This document shows, piece after piece, positions 12,455 to 23,437 of a stretch of DNA of 64,000 bases (position 1 is the stretch's first letter; each line of letters opens with the position of its first letter). The notes beneath the pieces are model-generated. The model was given only the letters and a program-made list of their open reading frames with translations. It was not told the origin of the DNA and did not search any database. Origin of the DNA: Bathymodiolus brooksi (lineage: Eukaryota; Mollusca; Bivalvia; Mytilida; Modiolidae); NCBI GenBank assembly GCA_963680875.1, contig OY804577.1:100947906-101011905 (forward strand), in the 5' to 3' direction. The position numbers and the translations under genes were made by a program.

Positions 12455-12697
12455 TTTGATGGTGTTTAACACCACTTTCAACAATATTTCAGCTATATCG
12501 TGGCGGTCAGTTTTATTGGTGGAGGAAACCGGAGGACCCGGAGAAAACCACCGATCTGTCGCAAGTCACTAACAAACTTTATCACATAATGTTGTACACC
12601 TCGCCCTGATCGAACTCAAACACCGGTGGTGATAGGAACTGGTGGCATAGGTAGCTGTAAATCCAACTACCATACGATCACGGCCACGATGGTCCCT
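12455..12697 (+). repeat. Bivalve SINE-like repeat, near full length
   Basis: Runs from GATGGTGTTTAACACCACTT through the CAATATTTCAGCTATATCGTGG, ACCACCGATCTGTCGCAAGT and ACAAACTTTATCACATAATG blocks to CCATACGATCACGGCCACGA. The same order of blocks appears in copies at 13197, 27140 and 62050. It lies 130 bp upstream of the transmembrane exon. No recognisable pol III boxes were confirmed, so SINE is a working label. Confidence 0.75.
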
Positions 12698-12825
12698 CAT
12701 TTCAAGACTACATACTCAATAATTTAATATATTTTTTTTTTATCATTGCCATAATGTTGTTAATTTCGAAACCAAATAAACTTGGATTAACATTTTTCCA
12801 ACTCAAAATATTTATTTTCTTACAG

Positions 12826-12913
12826 GAATTGAACAAACAACATATATTGTTATTGGTGCTGGTTCTGGTGTAGCTTTAATACTGCTGGTAGTTTTAGTTG
12901 TAGTTTGTCTAAG
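12826..12913 (+). CDS. Receptor gene exon: transmembrane helix
   Basis: This 88-bp exon (phase 1 to phase 2) lies between acceptor TTTTCTTACAG and donor GTTTGT. It encodes GIEQTTYIVIGAGSG followed by the hydrophobic run VALILLVVLVVVCL and then Arg completed across the junction. This is a single membrane helix of about 23 residues with a small-residue GxGxG entry. Together with the upstream Thr-rich stalk and the downstream basic RKSTHK it predicts a type I receptor. The exon at 63444 is a clear paralogue with the same phases and the shared core ILLVVLVV. Confidence 0.8.
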
Positions 12914-13196
12914 GTTTGTAAATATATAATTTACTTTTGATGTTTGAAGATTTATACTTAAATGTATCTAAAAATATCCCCAACAGTAACGACATACGTT
13001 TTATTGTCTACCAATAAATCTGTTCTCTAAGCATTTACACAGGATGTTTCACGCATCCTTTCACAAAATAAGAGGTATTGCAATCTATAAGACGAACGAC
13101 CTGGTCGATATGCATTCATATACACGAAAGTTGAACATTTGAATACCATGGACAGAAACAAAATTCTACACATTCGCTTTGTTGTAGGATTAACGT

Positions 13197-13436
13197 TATG
13201 GTGTTTAATGCCACTGTTAACAATACTTCAGTTATATCGTGTCGGTCAGTTTTATTGGTGGTGGAAACCGGAGAACACTACCGACCTGTCGCAAGTCACT
13301 GACAAACTTTATCATATAATGTTGTATTGAGTACACCCAGGTATGAGCGAGATTCGAGATCACAACGTTAGTGGTCGTAGCCACTTACTACATAGGTAGT
13401 TGTAAATCCAACTACCATACGATCATGACCACAACG
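13197..13436 (+). repeat. Bivalve SINE-like repeat, near full length
   Basis: Starts TGGTGTTTAATGCCACTGTT and ends CCATACGATCATGACCACAA. It differs from the 12455 copy by many substitutions and lacks several bases around the CCGGAGAAC block. It separates the transmembrane exon from the possible cassette exon at 13475. Confidence 0.75.
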
Positions 13437-13474
13437 GCAACTGTTTTGTTGTAATATTGACATACATTTTACAG

Positions 13475-13549
13475 GAATAAGTTGATTAGCAATGAATACC
13501 AAAAAGCTCCAATTAGCAAAACTCAAAAGAAGCGGGCGTATTCACATTG
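13475..13549 (+). CDS. Possible cassette exon of the receptor gene (tail switch)
   Basis: A 75-bp segment between acceptor CATTTTACAG and donor GTATAT. Its phase (2-2) matches the transmembrane exon upstream and the tail exon downstream. Spliced after the transmembrane exon it would add R-NKLISNEYQKAPISKTQKK-RAYSH. Joining its final TG to the first A of the exon at 13834 makes TGA at the junction. Inclusion would therefore end the protein after a short basic tail without the tyrosine repeats. This is a prediction from splice sites and phase only; a chance match is possible. Confidence 0.4.
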
Positions 13550-13833
13550 GTATATATATATACGGATATGAATCTCGTGATGTGAAACGTCAGTCTGATG
13601 TCTAGTTATCATAGTACTATATATGTTGAATCAGAGGGACATTTATGGACGATTGTCAATATTTGTTACATTATTCATGTAATAAGAATTTTAAATTGAA
13701 AACGGTTTTTAAATTTTAGTGATAATGGACATATTTTATACTCGTATTAATGTAGAATTTCATGTTGTTTCTTGTATCACAACATTTGTAAGAGTTTAAT
13801 TTAAAACATCTGTTTTTCCTTTTTTTTCATTAG

Positions 13834-14800
13834 AAGAAAATCAACACACAAAGCAGGAACCAATGGAAATGTAAGTCAATCATATCAGCAAGAAGAAAGT
13901 GACGATGAGTTGCAGGATAATGTACTCTACGTACCAGCAACGGAATTTGATATTACTGGTGGTAGATTAAGCATGGAAGGAAATTACAGTACCGTTGATG
14001 ACGATGCAGGAAAATATTCGAACGAAAGATTAAGTGTGGAAGGAAATTGCAGTACCGTTGATGTGGATACTCCAAGATTCTCCAACACTAGATTAAGCAT
14101 GGAAGGCAATTACAGTACCGTTGATGACGAAGCACGAAAATATTCCAACGAAAGATTAAGCATGGAAGGCAATTACAGTACCGTTGATGAGGACACAACA
14201 AATTCCTCCAACACTAGATTAAGCATGGAAGGCAATTACAGTACCGTTGATGACGATGCACGAAAATATTCCAACGAAAGATTAAGCATGGAAGGCAATT
14301 ACAGTACCGTTGATGAGGACACAGCAAATTCCCCCAACACTAGATTAAGCATGGAAGGCAATTACAGTACCGTTGATGAGGACACAGCAAATTCCTCCAA
14401 GAAAAGGTTAAGCATGGATGGAAATTATAGTACAGTTGAACTCGATGAACATTTGGATACAAACTGTAGCTACCCTGAGAATTCAGAACAAGGGCAAACA
14501 AAAGGGAAGCAAAAACCAACTATCAAACCAAAACCTAAATGGTCCTGTATAAATAGTGAGGAACATCGCTCCTCTGATCAAAACATAAAACACATTACTC
14601 CTACAAATGGCAGTGACAACGTCTATGCAATTGTTGATAAAAGTAGTAACAATGTTCCTACAATTAATATAAGTAAAGGGGAGGGAACATGTCAACCTGA
14701 TCAAACCTACGCTGTTGTGGACAAAGCACGGAAACGTAAATCTAGTTCAGATGAAACAAATAAAAAGAAGTTCGAAATAAATTCTGGCAACAGGGTCTAG
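13834..14800 (+). CDS. Receptor gene last exon: cytoplasmic tail with tandem tyrosine motifs
   Basis: The acceptor TTTTTTTCATTAG precedes A-AGA-AAA; the A completes the Arg codon left by the transmembrane exon. The tail of about 322 residues starts RKSTHKAGTNGNVSQSYQQE. It then has eight tandem 21-residue units of the form RLSMEGNYSTVD plus a spacer. Spacers alternate between KYSNE and SNT endings, a 42-residue higher-order period. Unit 2 has Cys in place of the Tyr (NCSTVD). After a Lys/Pro-rich stretch (KPTIKPKPKWS) come NVYAIVDK and QTYAVVDK. YxxV motifs suit SH2-type docking after phosphorylation, and KYSN fits YxN. A signalling or immune-type receptor is inferred. The stop is TAG at 14798-14800. 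Confidence 0.8.
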
Positions 14801-14919
14801 GCTATGTGATATATGCGCTTTATCAGGAATAATACAATAGGCCTTAATTAGATGTGGTGATACTATATCTATGACGTTCTTGATTCTATTTGTATGTAGC
14901 TTATTAGATAATATACGGC

Positions 14920-14925
14920 AATAAA
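14920..14925 (+). terminator. Polyadenylation signal of the receptor gene
   Basis: AATAAA lies 120 bp after the receptor stop codon in an AT-rich 3' UTR (ACGGCAATAAAATTAAATGC). It is the first canonical signal downstream. Confidence 0.6.
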
Positions 14926-15122
14926 ATTAAATGCTTTAGGTTTCAACTGTTTTTAACAAATGTCTGCCATTTACTTGGTCCATAATTCGATGATATCTTC
15001 CATGATTAAACCGTGAAAAGCTTGAAGATATCATAAATGTGATAGTGTGTCAGTATCAAAATAATCATTGTATTTTCTTAATTCCACTTTTCATGTTGGT
15101 CAACTGTAGACAATACTGACCA

Positions 15123-16195
15123 ATGCTGACCACTATGGTCGAGTCCATGAATGTAAACAAAGACATTAACAACTCACTTACAAATTTACTCTTGTCCAGT
15201 TCCCAACCAAATACATCTATTGAGAATAGCTCTGAAATCAATACTGATACACCTTCAAGACCTATGCGTTCCAAAAAAAGTTGAAGTCCAGAAAGTCCAG
15301 ATGACTTATCGGGAATTGCTAGGCAGATCAAGCGACGTAACTCACTGGGTGACTTAAACTCAACAACATCAAAAAAATTGCGCGAGTCCATTGGCAATTC
15401 ACTAAGTAAAACTGTTGAGGAACAGGTCAAATCTGATTTGGATGAACATATTAAGACTTTAAGGGAAACTATAAAAAAAAAAAAACAAGAAACAATAACA
15501 GAGCAAAAATCATTTACATAAAAGCAAGCTGAACTTGTAATAGCCACAAACAAAAGGGTTACTTCAAACGAACAAACACTAAATCAATGTAACACAGAGA
15601 TTGGTGACCTAGATATCAGCGAACTAATCTGGAAACTCGACTCGAAAATCAGGAACAGTATTCACGTAGAACCAGCCTGCGATTTCAGAATATCCAGGTC
15701 CCTATAGACAGATCTGGCCGTATAATTCCCCCTGTCAATACCGACGATCTTAATCTAAATGTGTGTAATCAGAAGCTTGAACTTGGTATTCAGAAAGAAT
15801 ATATCAGTAGATCGTATGTCATCGGTACAATCCACAATGGTAAATCACAGGTTATTGTGCGCTTCCTATCATACATAATCCGCGAGAAAGTATACAGTCC
15901 TAAAAAGTGCCTAAAGGGAGATCCGGGCAAAATCTTCATTACGGAAAATCTCACCACTTTCAGAACAAACCTTGTCAAAGAACTGGCTGAGCTCAAATTC
16001 AATCTTCACATTAACGTGTATTGGACAAATAATGGTCGTATATATGCTAAAAAATCTGAATCCTCCACCAAACAACTCAGTCGTAAGCACGACGACATCC
16101 TCGATCTATTAAGAAACATAGATTTTGTTGAACCCATTAGTGATATGGAAAATGTACGCGCCCAGAACAATCTAATTCCAAAAAGTCAAGATTAA
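15123..16195 (+). pseudogene. LINE ORF1 relic (coiled-coil and RNA-binding type)
   Basis: The first part, from the ATG at 15123, reads MLTTMVESMNVNKDINNSLT and continues through a Lys/Glu-rich coiled-coil-like segment (EEQVKSDLDEHIKTLRETIK) with stops. From 15761 an intact stretch follows with SRSYVIGTIHNGKSQVIVRF, KVYSPKKCLKGDPGKIFITE and INVYWTNNGRIYAKKSE. This last region matches the C-terminal half of ORF1 proteins of mollusc LINEs as I know them. At least two stops or frame changes separate the parts, so it is inactive. It may be the ORF1 of the LINE whose EN-RT part starts at 19.5 kb, with later insertions between; that link is inference. Confidence 0.65.
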
Positions 16196-16878
16196 GATTA
16201 ATATTTCAACATGACATGACAGTAATTGCATTATAATGTAAATACTCAATTGGTTTTACTTAGTTTGTTTTGGGTTTTTTTATATCTTTTTCCCCCCTTT
16301 TCGAATACTTGTTTGGCGTAACTCCTGTCCTAAATTGATAAATCTCCTAACTCAAGAAAAACAAATAGTTAAAAATACATGTATGCAGCAAAACAAAAAT
16401 AGCTTTGTCGTATTTGTATGTACTGAGCAAAAAAAATAATAATTAAAAACAATAATGAGGAAAGAATAAAAATAACTGATTGAAGAAGAAAAGAAAAGAA
16501 AAATTAATAATATTGGGTTTTTTCATCGAGCAGCGACCATTATCATACATATCGCACTCTGTAAAAAAATATAAACTGACGAATTTTAGCACTTCATATC
16601 ATACTGTATTACCATTGTGTATCAAGAGACCTTTCATTATTCAGTTTTGCAAACAATAATGGGTTTTTTTGCTCAGAATATTAAAATTCAGTAATCAAGT
16701 TTTTTTCTCCATCTAAAGATGTTGGCGCAGATCCCATTTCAATTATATATCTAATTCATTAAATTCATCTTTCAGGGTGATCACGACTATACATGTGTTT
16801 ACTTATTTAGTCTATTTTTAGACGTCATATTTGTGTGTTGATCAATGGATGGGTTCGTTGTAATTCCCCGGTGATCAC
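16196..16878. other. No gene seen; T- and A-rich sequence
   Basis: Long T and A homopolymers and poly-A rich blocks follow the ORF1 relic. Nothing codes. This may be the decayed spacer between LINE ORF1 and ORF2. Confidence 0.45.
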
Positions 16879-17995
16879 GATATGTTGTGTACAAGTTGTG
16901 ATTTTGTACATGTTATAACATGTACAAAATAATTGTACATGTTATAACTTGAACAATGCAAAAATACAAGTAATAACATGTACAAAATTAGGTCGTACAT
17001 GTTATAACATGTACAAAATATTGGTTAAAAATGGCTTTAACTTGTACAATATATGAACATAATTTTAAATCTGAAGTAATGAAGAGCAATAATCAAAAGC
17101 AAAAGAAACATAATATACAGCATGCATAAATTACTACATTTTGTAATTTACCATTCCAGAAACCAGCTGTGCTTACTTGTTGCTACATGACAAAGACATA
17201 TGACACCTAGAGTTGCACATAACTTTCAACCTTCGACATTTACACCTACCAGACTTACAATTTCCTTTCTTACATTGACAATGCACAAAACCTTGCCCTC
17301 TCCACTCAACGATATCTTACTCACTATCTCTCTCACACTCATATCACTTACTGGGACTTGGCATTTTCCTTGCCAGAAGGTTTATTTGCATATTTTGCCT
17401 GCTTAACACCTCCTATTAAAGTTTCTATCCTCTGCTTTGAAAGCAGGGTATTGTTTGCAGAGGAATTTTTCTTCGACATATCAAGAATTTCATTGTAAAA
17501 TCTGTCTTGGGTATCCACTTGCATCTTAACTCTTTACTACTATGAAAGTAAATGTATTGCCTTCTGAGTAGAAACTCACAATTATTATTCACCAGGTGAG
17601 AATACTGAATAATATTCATTGACTACATGTGTGCTTTAAAAGTATTAAGTAATTATAAAAACTGCTCAACTTATCATTAACTGTATCAAAAAGATAAAAA
17701 AAAAAAAAAAAAACTAAAACAAAAATTAATAAAAAATATATAATTGATGTTAATAAGACTCCAGGTTAAGGAAACGTTGTTGTGATAATGGAAGCGTATC
17801 TTTTGTTCTTTATTTTCAAATATTGTACAAGTTAAAGTCATTTTTAAGCAATATTTTGTACATGTTATAACATGTACAAGCTATTTTTGTACATGTTATA
17901 ACCTGTATTTTTGGATTGTTCAAGCTATAAAATGTACAGTTTTCTTGTACATGTTATAACTTGTACACAATTGCAACATGTACACGACATATATA
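16879..17995. mobile_element. Foldback element with ~175-bp inverted ends packed with a 22-bp palindrome
   Basis: The left end (16879-17051) and right end (17817-17995) are inverted copies of one another. Each contains several copies of a perfect 22-bp palindrome whose half-site is TGTACATGTTA. Variants are separated by AAAATA or GCTATTTT spacers. The termini read GTTGTGTACA and, inverted, GTCGTGTACA, flanked by ATAT on both sides, a possible 4-bp target duplication. The ~765-bp middle codes for nothing I recognise. A non-autonomous DNA transposon is likely. Confidence 0.7.
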
Positions 17996-19112
17996 TATAT
18001 ATATATATGATTGACTATTATAAGTCATATTTATAGTACCTTTTTCCACTAAGGTGTCTGTTAATATAGTCATTCAAATAAATGTTTTCCCCTTTTCATT
18101 CTATTGAAAGATTGTGTCAACTAATTTTGTCAAAGTCTACTCCAGTAACTAGCATATAAAACATTTATTATGTCACAAATAATCGCCTTATTGATACTAT
18201 GCAACATACTTATCTTCAGAAATTCAGCTTTGACTATTTGAGTACCTATTATCTTTAATGTCAACATAATTGTTTAACCTCTGCACAACACGTAACGGAT
18301 GTCTTTATTTTCTCAGGTGAGTTATCTACCATGTTATGGTGTAAAATTATGTGAATTGTTATATAGAATGTGTATGTTTGTGTAAACTTATGTGAACTCT
18401 TGTATAATATATATTTACATGTATGTATGTATTTAAACCGGTGTACCATCTCCTATATCTGTGATTGAATATTTTTCTTTGTAAAGAAATTTAATATATA
18501 ATATTGAATCAAAACCAAACATGTATAATCTGATGAAATCCTATTTTCCCCATTGTGTATTCCATAACAAAGGTTATCTATTTTTTATTATATAGATAGG
18601 TGTGAATTATGGGGATTTATCCGTGAAATAAATTCCGGTATTTTCACATGTGAAAATATCAGTTTTTTCCCGCCGGAACTACTTTTACATAACTATAAGT
18701 GTAGTGGTTACGTCCCTTGTTGTGTTACAGTGAATACATATACGATTGTAAACTGAAAAAAATCCACGAAATGTCATTGACGACTTTGGCACAAAACCAA
18801 CATGACGTCATTGACGTCATATGAAGACTTCCAGTTTGAAACGTAAAGATTATATGTATGTTATTTGGCTTCGTGTACGCTTCAATTTTGATCAAATTTA
18901 ACTAAAATAAGTTTTCAAGGTAAGCATTTTAATTATTTTTGTGCATAATCTATTGTTGTAAATATGACATGTATAATTTCACATTTTCAAGATGGCAGAC
19001 CCTTCCAGCTGAACCCCTTAGTATCATTGCTCGTAGATTTACACGCGTGGAATGAAATATACGAATAACAAAAATAATATAACAGAAATTTTGAAAGTCT
19101 ATATAATAAACA
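17996..19112. other. No gene seen
   Basis: AT-rich, with a short AT microsatellite at 17990-18009 and TGACGTCA-like sites near 18800 (CATTGACGTCATATG). An ORF-free stretch. Confidence 0.5.
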
Positions 19113-19277
19113 GTATAACTAAATCATACATTTTGAATATAAAAATAAGACCACTCGTGACGGAATACGCATTAACGATTAAGCTCGTGGGTGTTCCGCC
19201 CACTCGTTTAATCCTTATGCGTATTGCGGTCACTCGTGGTCTTATTTTTATATTCAAAATCTACGATTAGCTATACT
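19113..19277. repeat. Compact palindrome (MITE-like), arms ~75 bp
   Basis: The left arm, from GTATAACTAAATC through TTTTGAATATAAAAATAAGA, CCACTCGTGACGG and AATACGCATTAACGATTAAG, is repeated inverted to 19277 (ending ATATTCAAAATCTACGATTAG). The loop is a short GTGGGTGTTCCGCCCAC hairpin tip. The whole 165 bp can form one stem. Non-coding. Confidence 0.7.
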
Positions 19278-19565
19278 ATATTTACTCAGCACTCTGTAGA
19301 TTTATTTGTACATTTTTATTGTTCCAACTGTTTTCATTTCCCCCCTTTTCTCTTCTTTCTTATGTATGTGGACAAGATGACTTGCATATCATACCTGTAC
19401 ATGAAATGAGACAATTAGGCTGCCTTGAATGCGTATTGGTGGTCCTGTTGCCAAATGGGTAACAGCCTATAGGGACATTGGGCGGCTATTGGATTATTTC
19501 ATGCTCATACGAGGAATTCAAATAGTCCAATAAACTGTTCTGCTTACTCATGCAAAGACATATTT

Positions 19566-21973
19566 TTGACTAACCTGTGTTGCTCGTTCCTTTTTGCTGC
19601 ACTTCTTTGTCTCCAAAATTTAAATCCAAATGTAAATGCAGAATTTCTCCTTTTCATATTGACATTCATTTCTATGGTAGGCAACATCGAAACTAATCCA
19701 GGCCCCGAAATACCACGCTCCTCCAGTTCACAAAATGACATCATAGACAAAACAACTTCTCTTTTTAATCTTAATATACGTAGTTTAAGAAATAAAATCG
19801 ACTTTCGCAATGATTTCGCTGAAGATTTTGATATCCTATTATTAACGGGGACACACATCGAATTGACGAATGCGACATTCTTCTAGAATCCTTTTCAAAT
19901 ATAATCCAGCGTCAAGATACAACAAATGCGGATGGTGGTCTACTAATTTATGCTAAAGATACGATACGAATGGTAAGAAAACAAGAATTAGAAAATTCCA
20001 TTGATGAAACACATTGGGTCAAAATTAATGCCAAAGGTCAATCCTTTCTTCTATGCAATACTTATCGGGCACAATGGACTGACCTAGATTATTATAGCAT
20101 ATTAGTGTATGCAATCGAGTTGGCCATTGAGCTCAACGAACATATCGTGCTAGTCGGGGACTTGAATTCAAACTTATTGTGTGTAAACGATAACAATCTT
20201 GTAGATATTATGAATACCTTTGTCTTTAAAAATGTTATTGATAAGCCAACTAGAGTTACTGAAAATTATAAGACTTTGTTAGATTAAATTATTTTGTGGG
20301 ATAGTCTTAATTCTATTTATTCTGATGTTATAAATATACCATGAAATATTAGCGATCACGATGCAGCCGTCGCGTATATTGATTGTCCCAAGGGAATTTC
20401 AACCATATTTAAAAGAGAAATATGGCAATATGATAAAATAGACATCGGAAAGTTTGACAAAAATATAGATGATATTGATTGGAATGATAAGATAGGACAT
20501 TTTGATGATGTCGATGATATGTGTAATGAATTTACTAAAACGTTCTTAGAAATAGATAGGGATTGCATACCTACTAAGGAAATAATAGTACGAGAAAATG
20601 ACAAGCCCTGGTTCAACAATACTTTAAGAAAGGAACTTCGAATTCGCGACCGAATACGAAAAAGGCTTTAAACACAATAGAGAAAGTGATATAACGAAAT
20701 TGAAAAAGCAAAGAAGCAAAGTAATTAATATGTAAAACAAATATTAGTTGTATTAAAATACCAGAGAATGAAATAGTAGACATACTGCATATTTTTGATC
20801 ACCAAAAAGCGTCCGGCCCTGACCGTATCTGTCATAAGATGTTACAAATGTCACCAGAAAAAATAGCATTTAGAATTATATTTAATAAATCTTTGACTCA
20901 AAGTAAATATCCATCTGCATGGAAAATAGCTCATGTAATCGCCATATTCAAAACGGGAGATTCCTCTTTACCCTCTAATTACCGACCCATATTCCTTATA
21001 AGATGTGTAGGAAAAGTATTGAAGAGAGTAGTTTATAAACATGTCTACAACCATGTACATAGTAACACACTTATTTACGAATATCAATCGGGCTTTTTAT
21101 CAAACACTCAACTGCTCATCAATTAATTGAATTATATAACACTATTTTAAATTCACTAGAAAATAAAGAATTAAGTTGTTTTGTATTTTGTGATTTTTCA
21201 AAAGCTTTTGATCAGGTATGGCATAATGGACTTATACATAAAATGAATTCATATGCAATAAGTGGAAATTTACTAGCATGGCTTAAAAATTATCTTCATG
21301 AAAGAAAACAAAAAGTAGTCATCAGAGATTCGCCGTCGTCATTATCTGATGTTTAAACTAAACTGTTTCTGCTGGTGTAGCCCAAGTCTCTGTGCTTGGT
21401 TTCCTATTATTCCTGATTTATATAAATGATATCGGTGAAACACTTCTTTCTTAAACTATGTTATTTACTTATGATACATCCTTGCGGTATTCAAGTTCTA
21501 GTCCTGATACCGTGGAATTAGCTATAAGTCATGACCTAAATAAACTTAGTACTTGGTCTGAAAAATGACTAATGTGATTTAATCCAGACAAAACGGAAAT
21601 AATTATATGTTCAAATATGGAAATACCCAACAATTTAAATATTTCATTCAATGGTAAATTAATATCCAATACCTCCAGTCATAAGCATTTATGTGTAACA
21701 TTATATCATGAAGCAAAATGCAGCGAGCACGTAGAAAATATTGCCAAAACTATAAGTAAGCATTTAGGAGTATTAAGCAAATTAAAATTTAAAATGAATA
21801 GACAGAACTTAGAAAAAATGTAATTAGTTTATATTCGTCCCATTTGTGAATACGCGTGTGAAGTTTGGGACAACTGTGACCGAGTTAGTGTAGTACGTGC
21901 CATTCAACCAAATTAGAGAAATTACATTTAGAAGCTGCCAGAATTGTAACTGGATTGCACATATTTACAAAGA
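19566..21973 (+). pseudogene. LINE ORF2 relic: 2A-like peptide, AP endonuclease and N-terminal RT
   Basis: The frame opens with a hydrophobic leader (FLLFILTFISMVG), immediately followed by NIETNPGPE, a 2A-like motif. The endonuclease follows in pieces: LNIRSLRNKIDF, CNTYR, VLVGDLNSN and NISDHDA. Then come a linker (PWFNNTLRKELR), and RT with HQKASGPDRI, LPSNYRPIFLIRC, FCDFSKAFDQVW and LNISFNGKLISN...HKHL. Many stops and frameshifts occur (for example near 19885, 20287, 20670, 21125, 21355), so it is dead. RT box PQGS is altered (VAQVSVLG-like) and the catalytic YADD region is eroded. The reading is interrupted at about 21973 by a foldback insertion and resumes at 23438. The family resembles the CR1/Jockey lineage. 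Confidence 0.8.
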
Positions 21974-23437
21974 CGATTCTTCTGTAAATGGCCGTTTTCG
22001 GGTGAAGACGACCGAGGTAAGACGAGTCCACGTGCACTCGTCTTTACTCGTTGTGACATCCAATCAGAACGCCTCTAACAAGAAAAAAAATCGTTTAAAT
22101 ATATACCCTAAGCCGGGAATGTCACATTATATACCCTGTCTGATAGCTGAATAACAGATATATTACGGATTTAACCATTGGTAAATATATTTGTGTCTTT
22201 TATTTTCATTTTTTCGTATTTCTAGATGTCCTTTTCCGTACCTTTGACGTCATTCTTCAATGACGTCAAAATATGTGTCACGTCATATTTCATGTATGGG
22301 GTGTCTCATGAAGGAAAATACTGTACTTTCAATAAAATATTAGTAAGAAAAGCTCAAATATCAGTAGAAAGCTACTTAGTTTATTAGTCGGTGTCACAAA
22401 AGTCAATTTTATGTGATGTGTATTTCATAACGCTCAACGATATTGATCTGATAATTTATGCAAATTAGTTACTGATCAATGGCGGGGGTCTCTAGGAGTT
22501 CACGATAGTGAAAGTTGATGGTTTACGGAAGAAATAGGTACTTACATGCGTTGTTGGGAAAGCCCGGGTGATCTTCCTCTGCGCTCCACTCGCGAAAAGA
22601 CATAAAATTTCTATCACTCGTGGAAGATCACCCGGTCTTTCCCAAGAACGTATGTAAGAACCTATTATTCTTCCGTAAATGGCCGTTTTCGGGTTGAGAC
22701 GACCGAGTTAAGACGAGTGCACGTACACTCGTCTTTACTCGTTGTGACATCCAATCAGAACGCCTCTAACAAGAAAAAAATCGTTTAAATATATATCTTA
22801 AGACGGGTATGTCACATTATATTCCCTGTCTGATAGCTGAATAATAGATATATTACGGATTTAACCATTGGATTTTTCCAAATACAGACTCCAACCGTAT
22901 TAAATATATTTGTGTCTTTTATTTTCATTTTTTCGTATTTCTAGATGTCCTTTTCCGTACCTTTGACGTCATTCCTCAATGACGTCAAAATATGTGTCAC
23001 GTCATATTTCATGTATGGGGTTTCTCATGAAGGAAAATACTACACATACTTTCAACAAAATATTAGTGAGAAAAGCTCAAATATCAGTAGAAAGCTACTT
23101 AGTTTATCAATCGGTGTCACAAAAGTCAATGTTATGTGATGTGTATTTCATAACGCTCAATTTTATGATATTGATCTGATAATTTATGCAAATTAGTTAC
23201 TGATCAATGGCGGGGGTCTCTAGGAGTTCGCGATAGTGAAAGTTGTTGGTTTACGGAAGAAATAGGTACTTACATGTGTTGTTGGGAAAGCCCGGGTGAT
23301 CTTCCACTCGTGATATAAATTTTTGTTTCTTTTCGCTCGTTTCGCTGCGCTCCACTCGCGAAAAGACATAAAATTTCTATCATTCCTGGAAGATCACCCG
23401 GTCTTTCCCAAGAACGTATGTAAGAACCTATTATTCT
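21974..23437. mobile_element. Foldback insertion in tandem duplicate, inside the LINE
   Basis: Two direct copies (about 21974-22670 and 22671-23437) each start TTCTTCNGTAAATGGCCGTT and end AAGAACCTATTATTCTT. Near its 3' end each copy has an inverted pair: GGTACTTACATG...GGGAAAGCCCGGGTGATCTT against AAGATCACCCGGTCTTTCCC...CATGTAAGAACC-type sequence. Each also carries TGACGTCATTC, AATGACGTCAAAATATG and CACGTCATA (CRE-like) and a GACGAGT...ACTCGTC mini-palindrome. The second copy has a ~30-bp block absent from the first. It separates RT thumb sequence (GLHIFTK) from its continuation (LYFETSWESLHS). Confidence 0.75.

Noticed and set aside
15065..15553. 162-codon minus-strand frame
   Set aside because: Antisense to the LINE ORF1 coiled-coil region; the hydrophobic-looking translation is a by-product.
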